Numbered from the stretch's first letter, positions 1 to 9,102 are shown. The stretch is DNA of 64,000 nucleotides from Phaeovulum vinaykumarii (GCF_900156695.1 NZ_FTOM01000006.1:1-64000); one strand, 5' to 3'. Translations and numbers: made by a program. Notes: generated by a model not told the origin, from the letters alone.

Positions 1-226
1 GAACAAACCCTAGAGAGCCGATATGCAAGACCTCAGTCGCCTGAACGACCAAACCGCCCGCATATCCCTTCATGCATCCAATAATGTCAAAGAGCATAGA
101 GACAAAACCAACAGGAAGCGCTAAACTCTTTCAGCGCAACCCGCCAACCCGTCTCAGTTTTTTCCGTTTGCTTCCAGTGCCTTGCGGCCCTTTCCGCGCC
201 CCGTCGCTGCGTCCGCTGCGTCGGTG
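1..226 (-). other. rRNA operon leader (16S lies off the left edge)
   Basis: Read on the minus strand, this stretch follows a strong promoter (233-261), holds a boxA antiterminator (85-96) and then a run typical of the 5' leader of rhodobacterial 16S genes (the segment revcomp 58-75, ATGAAGGGATATGCGGGCGG-like). The 16S gene itself is not in the window. The only ORF here (87-299, minus) has no protein-like features and covers the promoter, so I treat the stretch as non-coding. No gene is seen between 1 and 451. Confidence 0.72.
85..96 (-). promoter_or_regulatory. boxA rRNA antitermination element
   Basis: Minus strand reads TGCTCTTTGACA, one base from the E. coli rrn boxA TGCTCTTTAACA, about 130 nt downstream of the predicted start of transcription. 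BoxA recruits NusB/S10 for rRNA antitermination. Confidence 0.75.
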
Positions 227-232
227 AGGGGC

Positions 233-261
233 TATTTACGGACCCACGACAAACTCCGCAA
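233..261 (-). promoter_or_regulatory. rRNA operon promoter
   Basis: Minus strand -35 TTGCGG (256-261) and -10 TAAATA (233-238) are separated by exactly 17 bp and followed by a G/C-rich discriminator (CCCCTCACCGACGC), as in stable-RNA promoters. AT-rich sequence lies just upstream (280-320). Confidence 0.7.
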
Positions 262-451
262 CCCCCCTTTCGCACTTTCATCCCAATTTTTTCGCCCAAT
301 ACTCACACAACACTAAATATGGCAGCGGCAGCACGCCGGACACCACATCTAGATGCGGGCCCCCGCAAAAAGCCCAAGTGCCCGCCACAAAGACCCACGC
401 ACCAAACAGGAATCAGCAGACAGGCCCGGCGAATCCCGGGCTGCGGGGGCC

Positions 452-1711
452 TCAGGCGCGGATCAGGCGGCGTGCGGACAGCCAGCTGGCCCCCGCCATC
501 GCCCCGGCCGTGGCCAGGCACAGCGGCAGACCGCCCGCCTGGTAGCTCAGCCCCGACAGGAGCGTGCCGAGAAGCCGCCCCGCCGCATTGGCCATGTAAT
601 AGAACCCCACGTCGCGGGTGATCCGCTCGGCCGCGCCGAAGGCCAGGATCAGGTAGGAATGGATCGAGGAATTCACCGCGAAGACGAAGCCGAAGAGAAG
701 CAGCCCCACCACCAGAAGCCCGGTCAGCCAGGGCGCGGGCCCGTCGGCCGCCCAGGCCGCCAGCGCCAGCACGAAGGGGATCGGCACCAGCCACCCCGCC
801 CAGCGAACCGCGGCACGGGCGATCTCGGGTTCCGAGCGGCGGCGCGCGTCCAGAAGGCGGGGCGCGGCGGCCTGCACCAGCCCATAGGCGATGATCCAGA
901 CCGCCATGAAACCGCCCACCAGGAAGAAGGCCTCGCGCCGCCCCTCGGCGGTGCCGTCCGACAGGACCGCGTGGAAATAGATCGGGATGCCGACGACGAA
1001 CCAGACATCGCGCGCGCCGAACAGGAACATCCGCGCCAGGCTGAGCCGGTTGACCCGCGCATCCGTCGACCGCCAGCCCGACCAGCTGTCCGCGCCCTTC
1101 ATCCGCCCCGGCAGGCCCGCAGGCAGGAACAGCACCACCGCCAGCAGGATCAGCGCCAGCACCGCCGCCATCCCCCAGACCGCCGCCTTGAACCCCGCCA
1201 GCCCAAGGAGCGCCGCGCCCAGGAAGAAGCCCAGGCCCTTGACCGCGTTCTTCGAGCCCGTCAGCGCCGCCACCCAGCGGAAAAGGCCGCCCTCGGCCGA
1301 CGGCGCCAGAAGCTTGACCGCCGATTTCGACGACATCTTGGCCAGATCCTTGGCCACGCCGGACACACCCTGCACCGCCATCACGAAGACGACCGAGGCC
1401 GGGATGGACCAGCCGGGGTCCAGTTGCGCCAGCGCCACCAGCGCCCCGATCTGGAGGCCCAGCCCACCATAGAGCGTGGCCGCCAGCCCGAAGCGCGCCG
1501 CCAGCCAGCCCGCGGCCAGATTGGTCGCGATCCCCGCGATCTCGTAGAGCAGGAACAGCCAGGCCAGCTGCACGGGTGAAAAGCCCAGGCCGTTGAAATG
1601 CAACAGCACCAGCATCCGCAGCGCGCCATCCGACAGCATGAACGCCCAATAGGCGGCGGTGACGGCGCCATAGGCGCGCAGCGGGCTTGGGGAGAGAGGG
1701 GCGGCGCTCAT
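452..1711 (-). CDS. arsJ: ArsJ-type organoarsenical efflux MFS permease
   Basis: A 419-residue major facilitator protein with about 12 hydrophobic segments. The N-terminal YWAFMLSDGALRMLVLLHF block and the central GVAKDLAKMSSKSAVKLLAP and KNAVKGLGFF blocks are characteristic of ArsJ, which exports 1-arseno-3-phosphoglycerate made by a partner GAPDH. I place the start at the ATG at 1711 (MSAAPLSPSP) because the 14 extra residues from 1753 are not membrane-like and are absent in the family. The usual partner GAPDH and an arsR are not adjacent: the neighbours are an rRNA operon and ettA. The family call is strong; the substrate is inferred from the family. Confidence 0.85.
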   Translation of the reverse strand: MSAAPLSPSPLRAYGAVTAAYWAFMLSDGALRMLVLLHFNGLGFSPVQLAWLFLLYEIAGIATNLAAGWLAARFGLAATLYGGLGLQIGALVALAQLDPGWSIPASVVFVMAVQGVSGVAKDLAKMSSKSAVKLLAPSAEGGLFRWVAALTGSKNAVKGLGFFLGAALLGLAGFKAAVWGMAAVLALILLAVVLFLPAGLPGRMKGADSWSGWRSTDARVNRLSLARMFLFGARDVWFVVGIPIYFHAVLSDGTAEGRREAFFLVGGFMAVWIIAYGLVQAAAPRLLDARRRSEPEIARAAVRWAGWLVPIPFVLALAAWAADGPAPWLTGLLVVGLLLFGFVFAVNSSIHSYLILAFGAAERITRDVGFYYMANAAGRLLGTLLSGLSYQAGGLPLCLATAGAMAGASWLSARRLIRA

Positions 1712-1908
1712 CGGCGCCCCGCGGCGGCAGGCGCCGGGCCAATGCGCAGGCACGGCCCGAATCGGCCGGAAACATCACGGTCGGAGAGCAGTGCGCCAAG
1801 CTTCATGGCAAAGGCTTACGAAACCCGTGCGCCCCGCGCAAATGAAGCTTGCATGACGGCGGGCAGAGGGGCCCCGACACCGGTCCCGGCACCGGGGCCC
1901 CGCAGGGG

Positions 1909-3564
1909 TCAGCGGGTGAACTTCTTGTATTTGACGCGCTTGGGCTCGACCGCATCCGGGCCCAGCCGGCGGATCTTGTCCTGTTCATAGGCCTCGAAGT
2001 TGCCCTCGAACCATTCGACATGGGCTTCGCCCTCGAAGGCCAGGATATGCGTGCACAGCCGGTCCAGGAAGAAGCGGTCGTGCGAGATGATGACCGCGCA
2101 GCCCGCGAAATCGTCGAGCGCGGCCTCCAGCGCCTGAAGCGTCTCGACGTCCAGGTCGTTGGTCGGTTCGTCCAGCAGCAGCACGTTGCCGCCCGATTTC
2201 AGCAGCTTGGCCATGTGCACGCGGTTGCGTTCCCCGCCCGACAGCAGACCCACCTTCTTCTGCTGGTCGCCGCCCTTGAAGTTGAACGCCCCGCAATAGG
2301 CGCGGCTGTTCATCTGCGCGTCGCCCAGTTCGATCTGCTCGGCCCCGCCCGAGATTTCCTCCCAGACGGTCTTGTCGGGATCGAGCGCATCGCGCGACTG
2401 GTCGACATAGGCCAGCTTCACCGTATCGCCAAAGGTGATGGTGCCCTGGTCGGGGGTCTCGTGGCCGGTCAGCATCCGGAACAGCGTGGATTTCCCCGCG
2501 CCGTTCGGGCCGATGACGCCGACAATGCCCCCCGGCGGCAGGCTGAAGGACAGGTTCTCCATCAACTGCTTGTCGCCGAAATGCTTGGACAGGCCCTCGA
2601 CCTCGATCACCTTCTGACCCAGACGCGGGCCGTTGGGGATGATGATCTGGGCGCGGGACATCTTCTCGCGCTCGGACTGGCTGGCCATTTCCTCATAGGC
2701 GTTGATCCGCGCCTTCTGCTTGGCCTGACGGGCCTTGGCGCCCGAACGGATCCACTCAAGCTCCTTCTCCAGAACCTTCTGGCGGGCCTTGTCCTCGCGG
2801 GCTTCCTGCTCCAGCCGCTTGGCCTTCTGCTCAAGCCAGCTGGAATAATTCCCCTCGTAGGGGACACCGCGGCCGCGGTCGAGCTCCAGGATCCAGCCGG
2901 TGATGTCATCCAGGAAGTAGCGGTCGTGGGTGACGATCAGGATCGTGCCCTGATATTCGATCAGGTGCTTTTGCAGCCAGGCAATGGTTTCGGCGTCGAG
3001 GTGGTTGGTCGGTTCGTCCAGAAGCAGCATGTCCGGCGCCTCGAGCAGCAGCTTGCACAGCGCCACCCGACGGCGTTCACCCCCCGACAGGGTGCTGACA
3101 TCGGCGTCATCGGGCGGGCAGCGCAGGGCCTCCATCGCCACGTCGACCTGGCTGTCCAGATCCCACAGGTTCTCGGCGTCGATCTCATCCTGAAGACGCG
3201 CCATCTCGTCGGCGGTCTCGTCGGAATAATTCATCGCCAGTTCGTTATAGCGTTCCAGCTTGGCGCGCTTGGCGGCCACGCCCAGCATGACGTTGCCGCG
3301 CACGTCAAGGCTTTCATCCAGCTGGGGTTCCTGCGGCAGGTAGCCCACGCGCGCGCCCTTGGCCGCCCAGGCTTCGCCGGTGAAATCCTTGTCGATCCCG
3401 GCCATGATGCGCAGAAGCGTGGATTTCCCCGCGCCGTTGACGCCGACGACCCCGATCTTCACCCCCGGCAAGAAGTTCAGCCGGATGTTCTCGAAGCACT
3501 TCTTGCCGCCGGGATAGGTCTTGGAGACGCCGTCCATGTGATAGACGTATTGATACGAGGCCAT
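1909..3564 (-). CDS. ettA: energy-dependent translational throttle protein EttA (ABC-F)
   Basis: 551 residues, the usual EttA length, with two ABC ATPase cassettes and no membrane domain. Walker A motifs are GVNGAGKST (about residue 41) and GPNGAGKST (about 350). Signature motifs are [10 protein letters not shown] and [10 protein letters not shown], and each half has a Walker B ending [11 protein letters not shown] or [11 protein letters not shown]. The charged inter-domain linker (about 240-300) is present. EttA binds the ribosomal E site and gates the first peptide bond according to ATP/ADP. The start ATG at 3564 is preceded by a GGAG-type site. It is a single-gene unit with a G/C-rich hairpin (1868-1901) downstream. 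Confidence 0.96.
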   Translation of the reverse strand: MASYQYVYHMDGVSKTYPGGKKCFENIRLNFLPGVKIGVVGVNGAGKSTLLRIMAGIDKDFTGEAWAAKGARVGYLPQEPQLDESLDVRGNVMLGVAAKRAKLERYNELAMNYSDETADEMARLQDEIDAENLWDLDSQVDVAMEALRCPPDDADVSTLSGGERRRVALCKLLLEAPDMLLLDEPTNHLDAETIAWLQKHLIEYQGTILIVTHDRYFLDDITGWILELDRGRGVPYEGNYSSWLEQKAKRLEQEAREDKARQKVLEKELEWIRSGAKARQAKQKARINAYEEMASQSEREKMSRAQIIIPNGPRLGQKVIEVEGLSKHFGDKQLMENLSFSLPPGGIVGVIGPNGAGKSTLFRMLTGHETPDQGTITFGDTVKLAYVDQSRDALDPDKTVWEEISGGAEQIELGDAQMNSRAYCGAFNFKGGDQQKKVGLLSGGERNRVHMAKLLKSGGNVLLLDEPTNDLDVETLQALEAALDDFAGCAVIISHDRFFLDRLCTHILAFEGEAHVEWFEGNFEAYEQDKIRRLGPDAVEPKRVKYKKFTR

Positions 3565-3738
3565 GTCAAACTCTCCTGCGGGATCGCGTTTGGGCCTATC
3601 TAGTCGACCGAACCCCGAAGGGAAAGGCCCGCGCGCACGGCGCGGTCGGGTTGCTGCCCCTTGGGCGCACTGGTAAGAACGCGCAAGAAACCATGAGACG
3701 CCGCACGCGGCACGCCCCGCATCACTCTGGAGATGTCA

Positions 3739-4713
3739 ATGAACCCGCCAGTTTATTTGCATATCGGCCAGCCCAAGAGCGCGACGACCTCCATCCAGAG
3801 CTTCATGAACCGCAACCGCGCCGCCCTGGATGCGCGCGGCATCCTCTATCCGCTTGCGGGCTTGCAGCATACCGCCCACCATCCGTTCGCGGGCGCCTGC
3901 TCCCGCCAGCCGATCAACTGGATCGTCCCCATGGATCCGGCCGACATGATCGCCCGGCTGAAGGCCGAGATCGCGCCCCGGCGCCACCGGGCCGTGGTCC
4001 TCAGCTCCGAGGCCTTCTATTACGGGACCGTCGAGCCGGCTCTGGTGCGGAAGCTGTTCGACGGGTTCGATCTGCGCATCATGGTTGCGCTGCGTCGCCA
4101 GGATGAATGGTTCGAATCCGCCGTGCGCGACAACATCAGGACCGGATTCTTCAAGCGGCAACCCTGGCCCGCGAACGTCAACGACCTGATGCCGGCCATG
4201 CGCTACGCCGACGTTCTGGGTCGCTGGGCGGAGGTCTTCGGCAAGCAGAATATCATGGTGTCCGTGTTCGAGCCGAAATCGGGCATGCAACCGGTCGAGA
4301 AGAGCTTTCTTGCGCAGATCGGCGAAACCGACTTCTCCGGGTACGAAATCGGCCCGCGCGCGAACGAGCGCCTCAGCCAGGATTGTCTTTCCTGGCTTCA
4401 GCACGGGCCAAACGAGCAGCGCATCTCGGCCGAGCATTTCAAGGTGCTCAGGCTGCTCGCCCTGTATTCGCGCGAGAACCCCGATCCGCCGGAACTGAAA
4501 TACTTGGTGCCGCCGCAGGTTCGCCGCGACATCCTGGACGCCGTTGCCGAGCAGAACGAGATCGTCGCACGCGAATATCTGGGCAACCAGGATGGCGTCC
4601 TGTTCGACACGGCCCCGCCCAACGATGTCTGGGTCAAATATCCCGGCCTTCACCCGAAGGCCGCGGCCGCCATCGACAATTTCGTCGCGCGCGGCATCAC
4701 CCGGAAATTCTGA
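3739..4713 (+). CDS. sulfotransferase-like P-loop protein
   Basis: About 324 residues. The N-terminus YLHIGQPKSATTSIQSFM carries a PAPS-type phosphate-binding loop (GQPKSATTS) after a beta strand, as in bacterial sulfotransferase-family proteins often found near polysaccharide genes. A second block (about 95-125, VALRRQDEWFESAVRDN) matches the 3'-phosphate-binding region in position. Two in-frame ATGs compete. GGAG at 3729-3732 abuts the ATG at 3733 but is spaced 6 nt from the ATG at 3739, so I use 3739. No glycan genes are nearby, so the acceptor is unknown. It stands alone, divergent from ettA. Confidence 0.6.
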   Translation: MNPPVYLHIGQPKSATTSIQSFMNRNRAALDARGILYPLAGLQHTAHHPFAGACSRQPINWIVPMDPADMIARLKAEIAPRRHRAVVLSSEAFYYGTVEPALVRKLFDGFDLRIMVALRRQDEWFESAVRDNIRTGFFKRQPWPANVNDLMPAMRYADVLGRWAEVFGKQNIMVSVFEPKSGMQPVEKSFLAQIGETDFSGYEIGPRANERLSQDCLSWLQHGPNEQRISAEHFKVLRLLALYSRENPDPPELKYLVPPQVRRDILDAVAEQNEIVAREYLGNQDGVLFDTAPPNDVWVKYPGLHPKAAAAIDNFVARGITRKF

Positions 4714-4748
4714 GCCGCGCCGCGCCCAGGTCCGACAGCCGGCGCCCG

Positions 4749-4979
4749 TCAGGGCGCGCGGCGCACCAGATAGGTCTTCGTGTCGCCGTCATCGCGGGCC
4801 GAAAGCAACTCGTGTCCGTCGGTGGCGCAGAAATGCGGGACGTCGATCCACGAGGCCCCGTCCGTGGCGATCAGGCGCACGATGGCACCGGGCGCCTGGG
4901 CGGCCAGCACCTTGCGCAGGCGCAGCACCGGAAGCGGGCACAGCAACCCGCGCGCATCTATTTCAGCCGCGATCTCCAT
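4749..4979 (-). CDS. TusA-family sulfur carrier protein
   Basis: 76 residues starting MEIAAEIDARGLLCPLPVLR. The CPxP cysteine motif (C14PLP) near the N-terminus and the short beta-alpha-beta-alpha-beta length are typical of TusA/SirA/YeeD proteins, which pass persulfide sulfur in tRNA thiolation, molybdopterin or sulfur-oxidation pathways. The frame stays open upstream to 5150, but the extra N-terminus is Arg/Gly-rich with no match to the family, so I use the ATG at 4979. It is divergent from ccdA, only 145 bp away, a pairing that suggests a thiol or sulfur-transfer role. Confidence 0.85.
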   Translation of the reverse strand: MEIAAEIDARGLLCPLPVLRLRKVLAAQAPGAIVRLIATDGASWIDVPHFCATDGHELLSARDDGDTKTYLVRRAP

Positions 4980-5124
4980 GCCCGCTGCTCTAGGGCGGCG
5001 GCGGCGCGTTGTCCATCCCGCGCCCCGCCCGCGCGCCGCTATCCCAAGCATGTGAGCGGGCGTGAGCGCGCACCCCTGCCGGCGCAGGGTGACGGCGCCC
5101 GGCGGATGGGCTAAGCCTGCGGGC

Positions 5125-5880
5125 ATGTTCGGAATCGACGCCGCCAGCACCCTGTCCGATGGGGCCTTCCTCTCCGCCGCCGCGATCGCGCTGTGGTCGG
5201 GTATCCTGTCCTTTCTCTCGCCCTGCGTGCTGCCGATCGTGCCGCCCTATCTGGCCTATATCGGCGGGGTCTCGGTCTCGGAACTGCGCGGTGGACGCGC
5301 GCGCGCGCTCCTGCCGGCGGCCTTCTTCGTGCTGGGCCTCTCGACCGTCTTCCTGTTCCTGGGCTTTGCCGCCTCGAGCCTGGGGCGGCTGGTTCTGGGC
5401 CACCGCGAGACATTGTCGCTGATCTCGGGGCTGGTGGTGATCGGGCTGGGGCTGCATTTCGTGGGCCTTTACCGCATCCCGCTTCTGGACCGCGAGGCCC
5501 GTCTGGACGTCGGCACCAAGGGCGGAACCGCGCTTGGCGCCTATGTGCTGGGGCTGGCCTTCGCCTTCGGCTGGACGCCCTGCATCGGCCCGCAGCTGGG
5601 CATGATCCTGTCGCTGGCGGCCACCGCGGGCGACACCACCCGCGGCACCGCGCTTCTGGGGATCTATGCGCTGGGGCTTGGGTTGCCCTTCCTGCTGGCG
5701 GCGGCCTTCATCAGCCGCGCCATGACGCTGATGACCCGGCTCAAGCCTCACATGCGGCTGATCGAGCGGGTGATGGGCGTGCTGCTGATCCTGGTCGGGC
5801 TGGCGCTGGCCACGGGCGGGATGTCGGCCTTCAGCTTCTGGCTGCTCGAGACCTTCCCCGCCCTGGCCGCCTGGGGCTAG
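5125..5880 (+). CDS. ccdA: CcdA-type cytochrome c biogenesis / thiol-disulfide transmembrane protein
   Basis: 251 residues with six predicted transmembrane segments. The paired cysteine motifs SFLSPCVLPIVPPYL (first helix) and GWTPCIGPQ (fourth helix) are the redox-active pair of the CcdA/DsbD transmembrane family, which carries reducing power from cytoplasmic thioredoxin to periplasmic apocytochrome c or thiol partners. The start at 5125 (MFGIDAAST) is preferred over the in-frame 5062 start, whose extra residues are Arg/Pro-rich and not family-like. Divergent from the TusA gene. No periplasmic thioredoxin partner is adjacent. Confidence 0.88.
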   Translation: MFGIDAASTLSDGAFLSAAAIALWSGILSFLSPCVLPIVPPYLAYIGGVSVSELRGGRARALLPAAFFVLGLSTVFLFLGFAASSLGRLVLGHRETLSLISGLVVIGLGLHFVGLYRIPLLDREARLDVGTKGGTALGAYVLGLAFAFGWTPCIGPQLGMILSLAATAGDTTRGTALLGIYALGLGLPFLLAAAFISRAMTLMTRLKPHMRLIERVMGVLLILVGLALATGGMSAFSFWLLETFPALAAWG

Positions 5881-5898
5881 GGCGTCCGACCTGCCCGC

Positions 5899-6684
5899 TC
5901 AGGCCCAATCGGGAGCGCGTTTCTCGATGAAGGCCTGCACGCCCTCGGCGGTGTCGCGCCACATCATGTTCTCGACCATCACCGCCCCGGCATAGTCATA
6001 GGCCGCGGCCAGATCCTTGCCCGCCTGTTCGTAGAAGGCGCGCTTGCCGATCCGCAGCGCCGGGTTCAGCTTCTGCGCCAGCGTCTGCGCCAGCCGGTCG
6101 GTTTCGGCGCGCAGGGCCCCCGGCGGCACGACCCGGTTGACCAGACCCACCTCGCGGGCGCGGGTGGCGTCGATGAATTCGCCCGTGCTCAGCATCTCGA
6201 AGGCCACCTTGCGCGGCACGTTGCGGCTAAGCGCGACCATCGGCGTCGAACAGAACAGCCCGATGTTCACCCCGTTGACGCCAAAGCGCGTGCCCTCGGC
6301 CGCCACGGCCAGATCGCAGCTGGCCACCAGCTGGCAGCCCGCCGCGGTGGCGATGCCGTGGGCCTCGGCGATCACCGGCTGCGGCAGGGCCGGGATCATC
6401 TGCATCACCTCGGCGCAGCGCGCGAAGAGAGCGGCGAAATAGGCCCGCCCGCCGTCCTCGGCCTGGCGGCCCGCCTGCATCTCCTTGAGGTCATGGCCCG
6501 CGCAGAAGGCCTTGCCCGCGCCGCGGATCACCACCGCGCGAATGCCGCCGTCCTCGGCCAGCGCCCCCAGCTGCGCCTTCAGCGCCGCCAGCATCGCATC
6601 CGACAGCGCATTCAGCTTGTCCGGCGCATTCATCGTCAGATGCGCAACCGCCCCGTGGTCCGCACGGATCACCAGATCTTCCAT
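5899..6684 (-). CDS. enoyl-CoA hydratase/isomerase family protein
   Basis: 261 residues, crotonase fold. The oxyanion-hole blocks are present: KAFCAGHDLKEM (about 62-73) and IATAAGCQLVASCDLAVA (about 105-122), with the E-x-G-L signature REVGLVNRVVPPG later. AGHDLKEM is typical of the Ech/MenB-like subgroup annotated as enoyl-CoA hydratase in alphaproteobacteria. The start ATG at 6684 has AGGAG 6 nt upstream; the longer frame to 6810 is not needed. It ends 19 bp from the convergent ccdA. Physiological substrate unknown; a role in beta-oxidation is an inference. Confidence 0.85.
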   Translation of the reverse strand: MEDLVIRADHGAVAHLTMNAPDKLNALSDAMLAALKAQLGALAEDGGIRAVVIRGAGKAFCAGHDLKEMQAGRQAEDGGRAYFAALFARCAEVMQMIPALPQPVIAEAHGIATAAGCQLVASCDLAVAAEGTRFGVNGVNIGLFCSTPMVALSRNVPRKVAFEMLSTGEFIDATRAREVGLVNRVVPPGALRAETDRLAQTLAQKLNPALRIGKRAFYEQAGKDLAAAYDYAGAVMVENMMWRDTAEGVQAFIEKRAPDWA

Positions 6685-6803
6685 TGAAACTCCTCCCCTT
6701 TGGCGCAAGCCTATGCGGGCCGGGGGAGGACAGGCAACGCCATTGAAGGCCTGCCCGTGCAGGATGGCGCGCCCGATAGCGCGTTGGGGGGGAGAGGACC
6801 GAC

Positions 6804-7226
6804 ATGACACAGATGGACGTGGCGCGGCTGAACAGCTTTCTCGAGGAGGCCTTCCCGCAGGTGGCCCCCGATTTCACCGTGCGCGCGGTGACCGAGGACG
6901 GGGTCGAGGTCGTCCTTCTTCCGCGCGAGGCGCATCTTCGGCCCGGCGGCACCGTTTCGGGGCCCACGCTCTTTGCGCTGGCCGACGTGGCGGTCTATCT
7001 GGCGATCCTGGCCCGGATCGGGCCGGTGGCGCTGGCGGTGACCACAAATGCCAGCATCGACTTTTTGCGCAAGCCCGAGGCCGCCACGGATCTTGTCGCG
7101 CAGGCACGGCTTCTGAAGCTGGGCAAACGGCTGGCGGTGGGGGATGTGCTGATCGTGCCCGAGCAGGGCGGGCCGCCGCTGGCCCGTGCGTCGCTGACCT
7201 ATTCGATTCCGCCGAAGACCGCATGA
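6804..7226 (+). CDS. PaaI-type hotdog-fold acyl-CoA thioesterase
   Basis: 140 residues with the hotdog signature HLRPGGTVSGPTLFALADVA (about 51-70). Here the helix Asp of ALADVA is the usual catalytic acid position, followed by a strand block ASIDFLRKP. Length and motif order fit PaaI/YbgC-like thioesterases. A GGAG site (GGGGAGAGG, 6790-6797) precedes the ATG. It is divergent from the enoyl-CoA hydratase, so both may serve acyl-CoA turnover. The exact substrate is unknown. Confidence 0.8.
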   Translation: MTQMDVARLNSFLEEAFPQVAPDFTVRAVTEDGVEVVLLPREAHLRPGGTVSGPTLFALADVAVYLAILARIGPVALAVTTNASIDFLRKPEAATDLVAQARLLKLGKRLAVGDVLIVPEQGGPPLARASLTYSIPPKTA

Positions 7227-7282
7227 GCCCCTGATTTGAAGGGGTTGCGCATGGGGTATTTAGAAACCTATTTTTCAAGGCA

Positions 7283-7312
7283 TTGACAGAAAAGGGAAAA
7301 GCGCGGCTTGCA
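7283..7312 (+). promoter_or_regulatory. possible rplM-rpsI promoter
   Basis: A perfect -35 hexamer TTGACA lies at 7283-7288, about 100 bp upstream of rplM. The -10 region at 17-18 bp spacing (TTGCAA-like) is poor, so the exact -10 is uncertain. A long 5' leader would be consistent with autogenous control of this operon, which I infer rather than see. Confidence 0.35.
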
Positions 7313-7388
7313 AGGCTTGATTTCGCACCGGAAATCTCGGATAAGCCCGCATCCGAAAAGCATCAGCCTACCAAAGGGCGAAAGACCG

Positions 7389-7853
7389 ATGAAAACCTAT
7401 ACCGCGAAACCGGCGGAGATCGAGAAGAAGTGGATCCTGATCGACGCCGAGGGCGTCGTTCTGGGCCGCCTCGCCACGATCGTCGCCATGCGCCTGCGGG
7501 GCAAGCACAAGCCCACCTACACGCCGCACATGGACATGGGCGACAACGTGATCGTCATCAACGCCGACAAGGTGCAGATGACCGGCACCAAGCGTGAAGA
7601 CAAGCGTTACTACTGGCACACCGGCCACCCGGGCGGGATCAAGTCGCGCACCGCGCGTCAGATCCTCGAGGGGGCGCATCCCGAGCGTGTGGTCATCAAG
7701 GCGGTCGAGCGCATGATCTCGCGCAACCGTCTGGGCCGCCAGCAGATGTCGAACCTGCGCGTCTATGCCGGCGCCGAGCATCCGCATGAGGCTCAGCAGC
7801 CCGAAGTCCTCGACGTCAAGTCGATGAACCCGAAGAACACCCGGAGCGCGTAA
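7389..7853 (+). CDS. rplM: 50S ribosomal protein L13
   Basis: 154 residues beginning [15 protein letters not shown], with the family blocks [21 protein letters not shown], the [11 protein letters not shown] strand and the [20 protein letters not shown] block. L13 is an early-assembly 23S-binding protein of the large subunit. The start at 7389 fits the family; the in-frame upstream 7308 start adds non-family residues. Three nucleotides separate its stop from rpsI, the conserved bacterial pair. Confidence 0.98.
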   Translation: MKTYTAKPAEIEKKWILIDAEGVVLGRLATIVAMRLRGKHKPTYTPHMDMGDNVIVINADKVQMTGTKREDKRYYWHTGHPGGIKSRTARQILEGAHPERVVIKAVERMISRNRLGRQQMSNLRVYAGAEHPHEAQQPEVLDVKSMNPKNTRSA

Positions 7854-7856
7854 GAG

Positions 7857-8342
7857 ATGGCCGAAGAACTCAAATCCCTCGACGATCTGAAGTCGGCGGT
7901 GGCAGGCACCCCGGCGGCGTCCGACGCGCCCGCCCGCGAACCGCAGCGTGACGCGCTGGGCCGCGCCTATGCCACCGGCAAGCGCAAGGATGCCGTCGCC
8001 CGCGTCTGGGTCAAGCCCGGCACCGGCAAGGTTACCGTCAACGGCAAGGACATGGACGCCTATTTCGCGCGTCCGGTGCTTCAGATGATCCTGCGTCAGC
8101 CGTTCCAGGTGGCCAATGTCGAAGGCCAGTTCGACGTCTACGCCACCGTGACCGGCGGCGGGCTGTCGGGCCAGGCCGGTGCGGTCAAGCACGGCATCTC
8201 GCGCGCGCTGCAACTCTATGAACCGTCGCTGCGTGGCGCGCTGAAAGCCGCCGGCTTCCTGACCCGCGACTCGCGCGTCGTCGAACGGAAGAAATACGGC
8301 AAGGCGAAAGCCCGCCGCTCGTTCCAGTTCTCGAAACGCTGA
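7857..8342 (+). CDS. rpsI: 30S ribosomal protein S9
   Basis: 161 residues. An alphaproteobacterial N-terminal extension of about 35 residues precedes the core, which starts near [15 protein letters not shown] and ends with the Lys/Arg tail RRSFQFSKR that reaches the P site. The [18 protein letters not shown] block is the S9 signature. Co-transcribed with rplM (stop and start are 3 nt apart) and followed by a strong terminator. Confidence 0.98.
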   Translation: MAEELKSLDDLKSAVAGTPAASDAPAREPQRDALGRAYATGKRKDAVARVWVKPGTGKVTVNGKDMDAYFARPVLQMILRQPFQVANVEGQFDVYATVTGGGLSGQAGAVKHGISRALQLYEPSLRGALKAAGFLTRDSRVVERKKYGKAKARRSFQFSKR

Positions 8343-8363
8343 TCCGTTTCCCCGAGCTTTCGG

Positions 8364-8391
8364 AAGGGGCCGCCCGTGTCGCGGCCCCTTT
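8364..8391 (+). terminator. terminator after rplM-rpsI
   Basis: A perfect 10-bp stem (AAGGGGCCGC 8364-8373 with GCGGCCCCTT 8381-8390), a 7-nt loop and a short T stretch, 22 bp after the rpsI stop. Confidence 0.85.
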
Positions 8392-8399
8392 CGCATGTC

Positions 8400-8457
<58 letters not shown>

Positions 8458-8509
8458 CCCCCGCGCCTGCTAAAGAATTCTGCCTGTCGGTGGCGGGTCC
8501 ACCGTGGCT

Positions 8510-8586
8510 GGCCCCGTGGCTCAACTGGATAGAGCAGTCCCCTCCTAAGGGACAGGTTACAGGTTCGAATCCTGTCGGGGTCACCA
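8510..8586 (+). tRNA. tRNA-Arg (anticodon CCT)
   Basis: 77 nt with encoded CCA. The acceptor arm GGCCCCG pairs with CGGGGTC (one G-T). The anticodon arm is GTCCC-CTCCTAA-GGGAC, giving anticodon CCT for AGG codons. The T arm is CAGGTTCGAATCCTG, with a normal D arm GCTCAACTGGATAGAGC. It lies 53 bp after the poly-C run. Confidence 0.97.
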
Positions 8587-8737
8587 TTTTCTCTTTGATT
8601 TAACTCGATATTCTGTGCGCGAACCGTGTTGCTCCCGGCTGCGAACAGTCGCCCAGAAGGTTCAGTGTGCGCCCTTTGTTCCATCTCCCTGTGTGCCATG
8701 CTATGGCTTGGGCGGTTTCCAGCATCAGCGAGTTGCC

Positions 8738-9004
8738 ATGAAGAACGACCCGCCGTCGCTTGATCTTAACGCCTTCAATTGCCCCTACTGTCACGCGTTC
8801 GCGCATCAGGATTGGTATGCGGGAGGGGCCCATCATTGAGCTCGGAACCTGCCCCTAGGCGACATTTTCAAGAACGCTGCGCTCGCACAGCGCAATGATC
8901 CGGCGCTCTTTAACACTGAAAACAGCCAGTCCTGCCTTGCTTTAGGCAGCGTCATGTTCAGCAAATGTGCAAGCTGTCATAAGGTGGCCGTGTGGGTCCA
9001 TGCG
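8738..9004 (+). pseudogene. broken zinc-ribbon protein gene (DUF4145-like remnant)
   Basis: From the ATG at 8738 the frame encodes MKNDPPSLDLNAFNCPYCHA, a CxxC zinc-ribbon start like that of DUF4145-type proteins. It then meets TGA at 8837-8839. The same frame goes on with a second ribbon half, FSKCASCHKVAVWV (8957-8998), after which similarity to the family stops and the frame runs into the region before the next gene. The gene therefore has an in-frame stop and a lost C-terminus. Base composition is less GC-rich than the neighbours. Its place next to tRNA-Arg suggests an old insertion that decayed. The family call rests on the motif only. Confidence 0.55.
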
Positions 9005-9102
9005 GGGATCGGGCATTCCGGGCCCGACCGCATCGGCCTAGGGTCAGCGGATCGCTGCCCGGCGCCTTCGCGTCAGGGCGCGCATCCGACCAAAGGCCCG
9101 CC

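Noticed and set aside
87-299. A 70-codon minus-strand ORF
   Set aside because: It covers the rRNA promoter, boxA and leader; no protein features.
8510-8586. tRNA-Arg as an integration site of a current mobile element
   Set aside because: No integrase, no second copy of the tRNA 3' end and no transposase are seen nearby; only an old remnant can be argued.
8837-8839. TGA read as selenocysteine in the zinc-ribbon gene (and at 42162)
   Set aside because: No selenoprotein family fits, no hairpin was evident just after the codons, and at 42162 the family has Trp. Nonsense changes are simpler.
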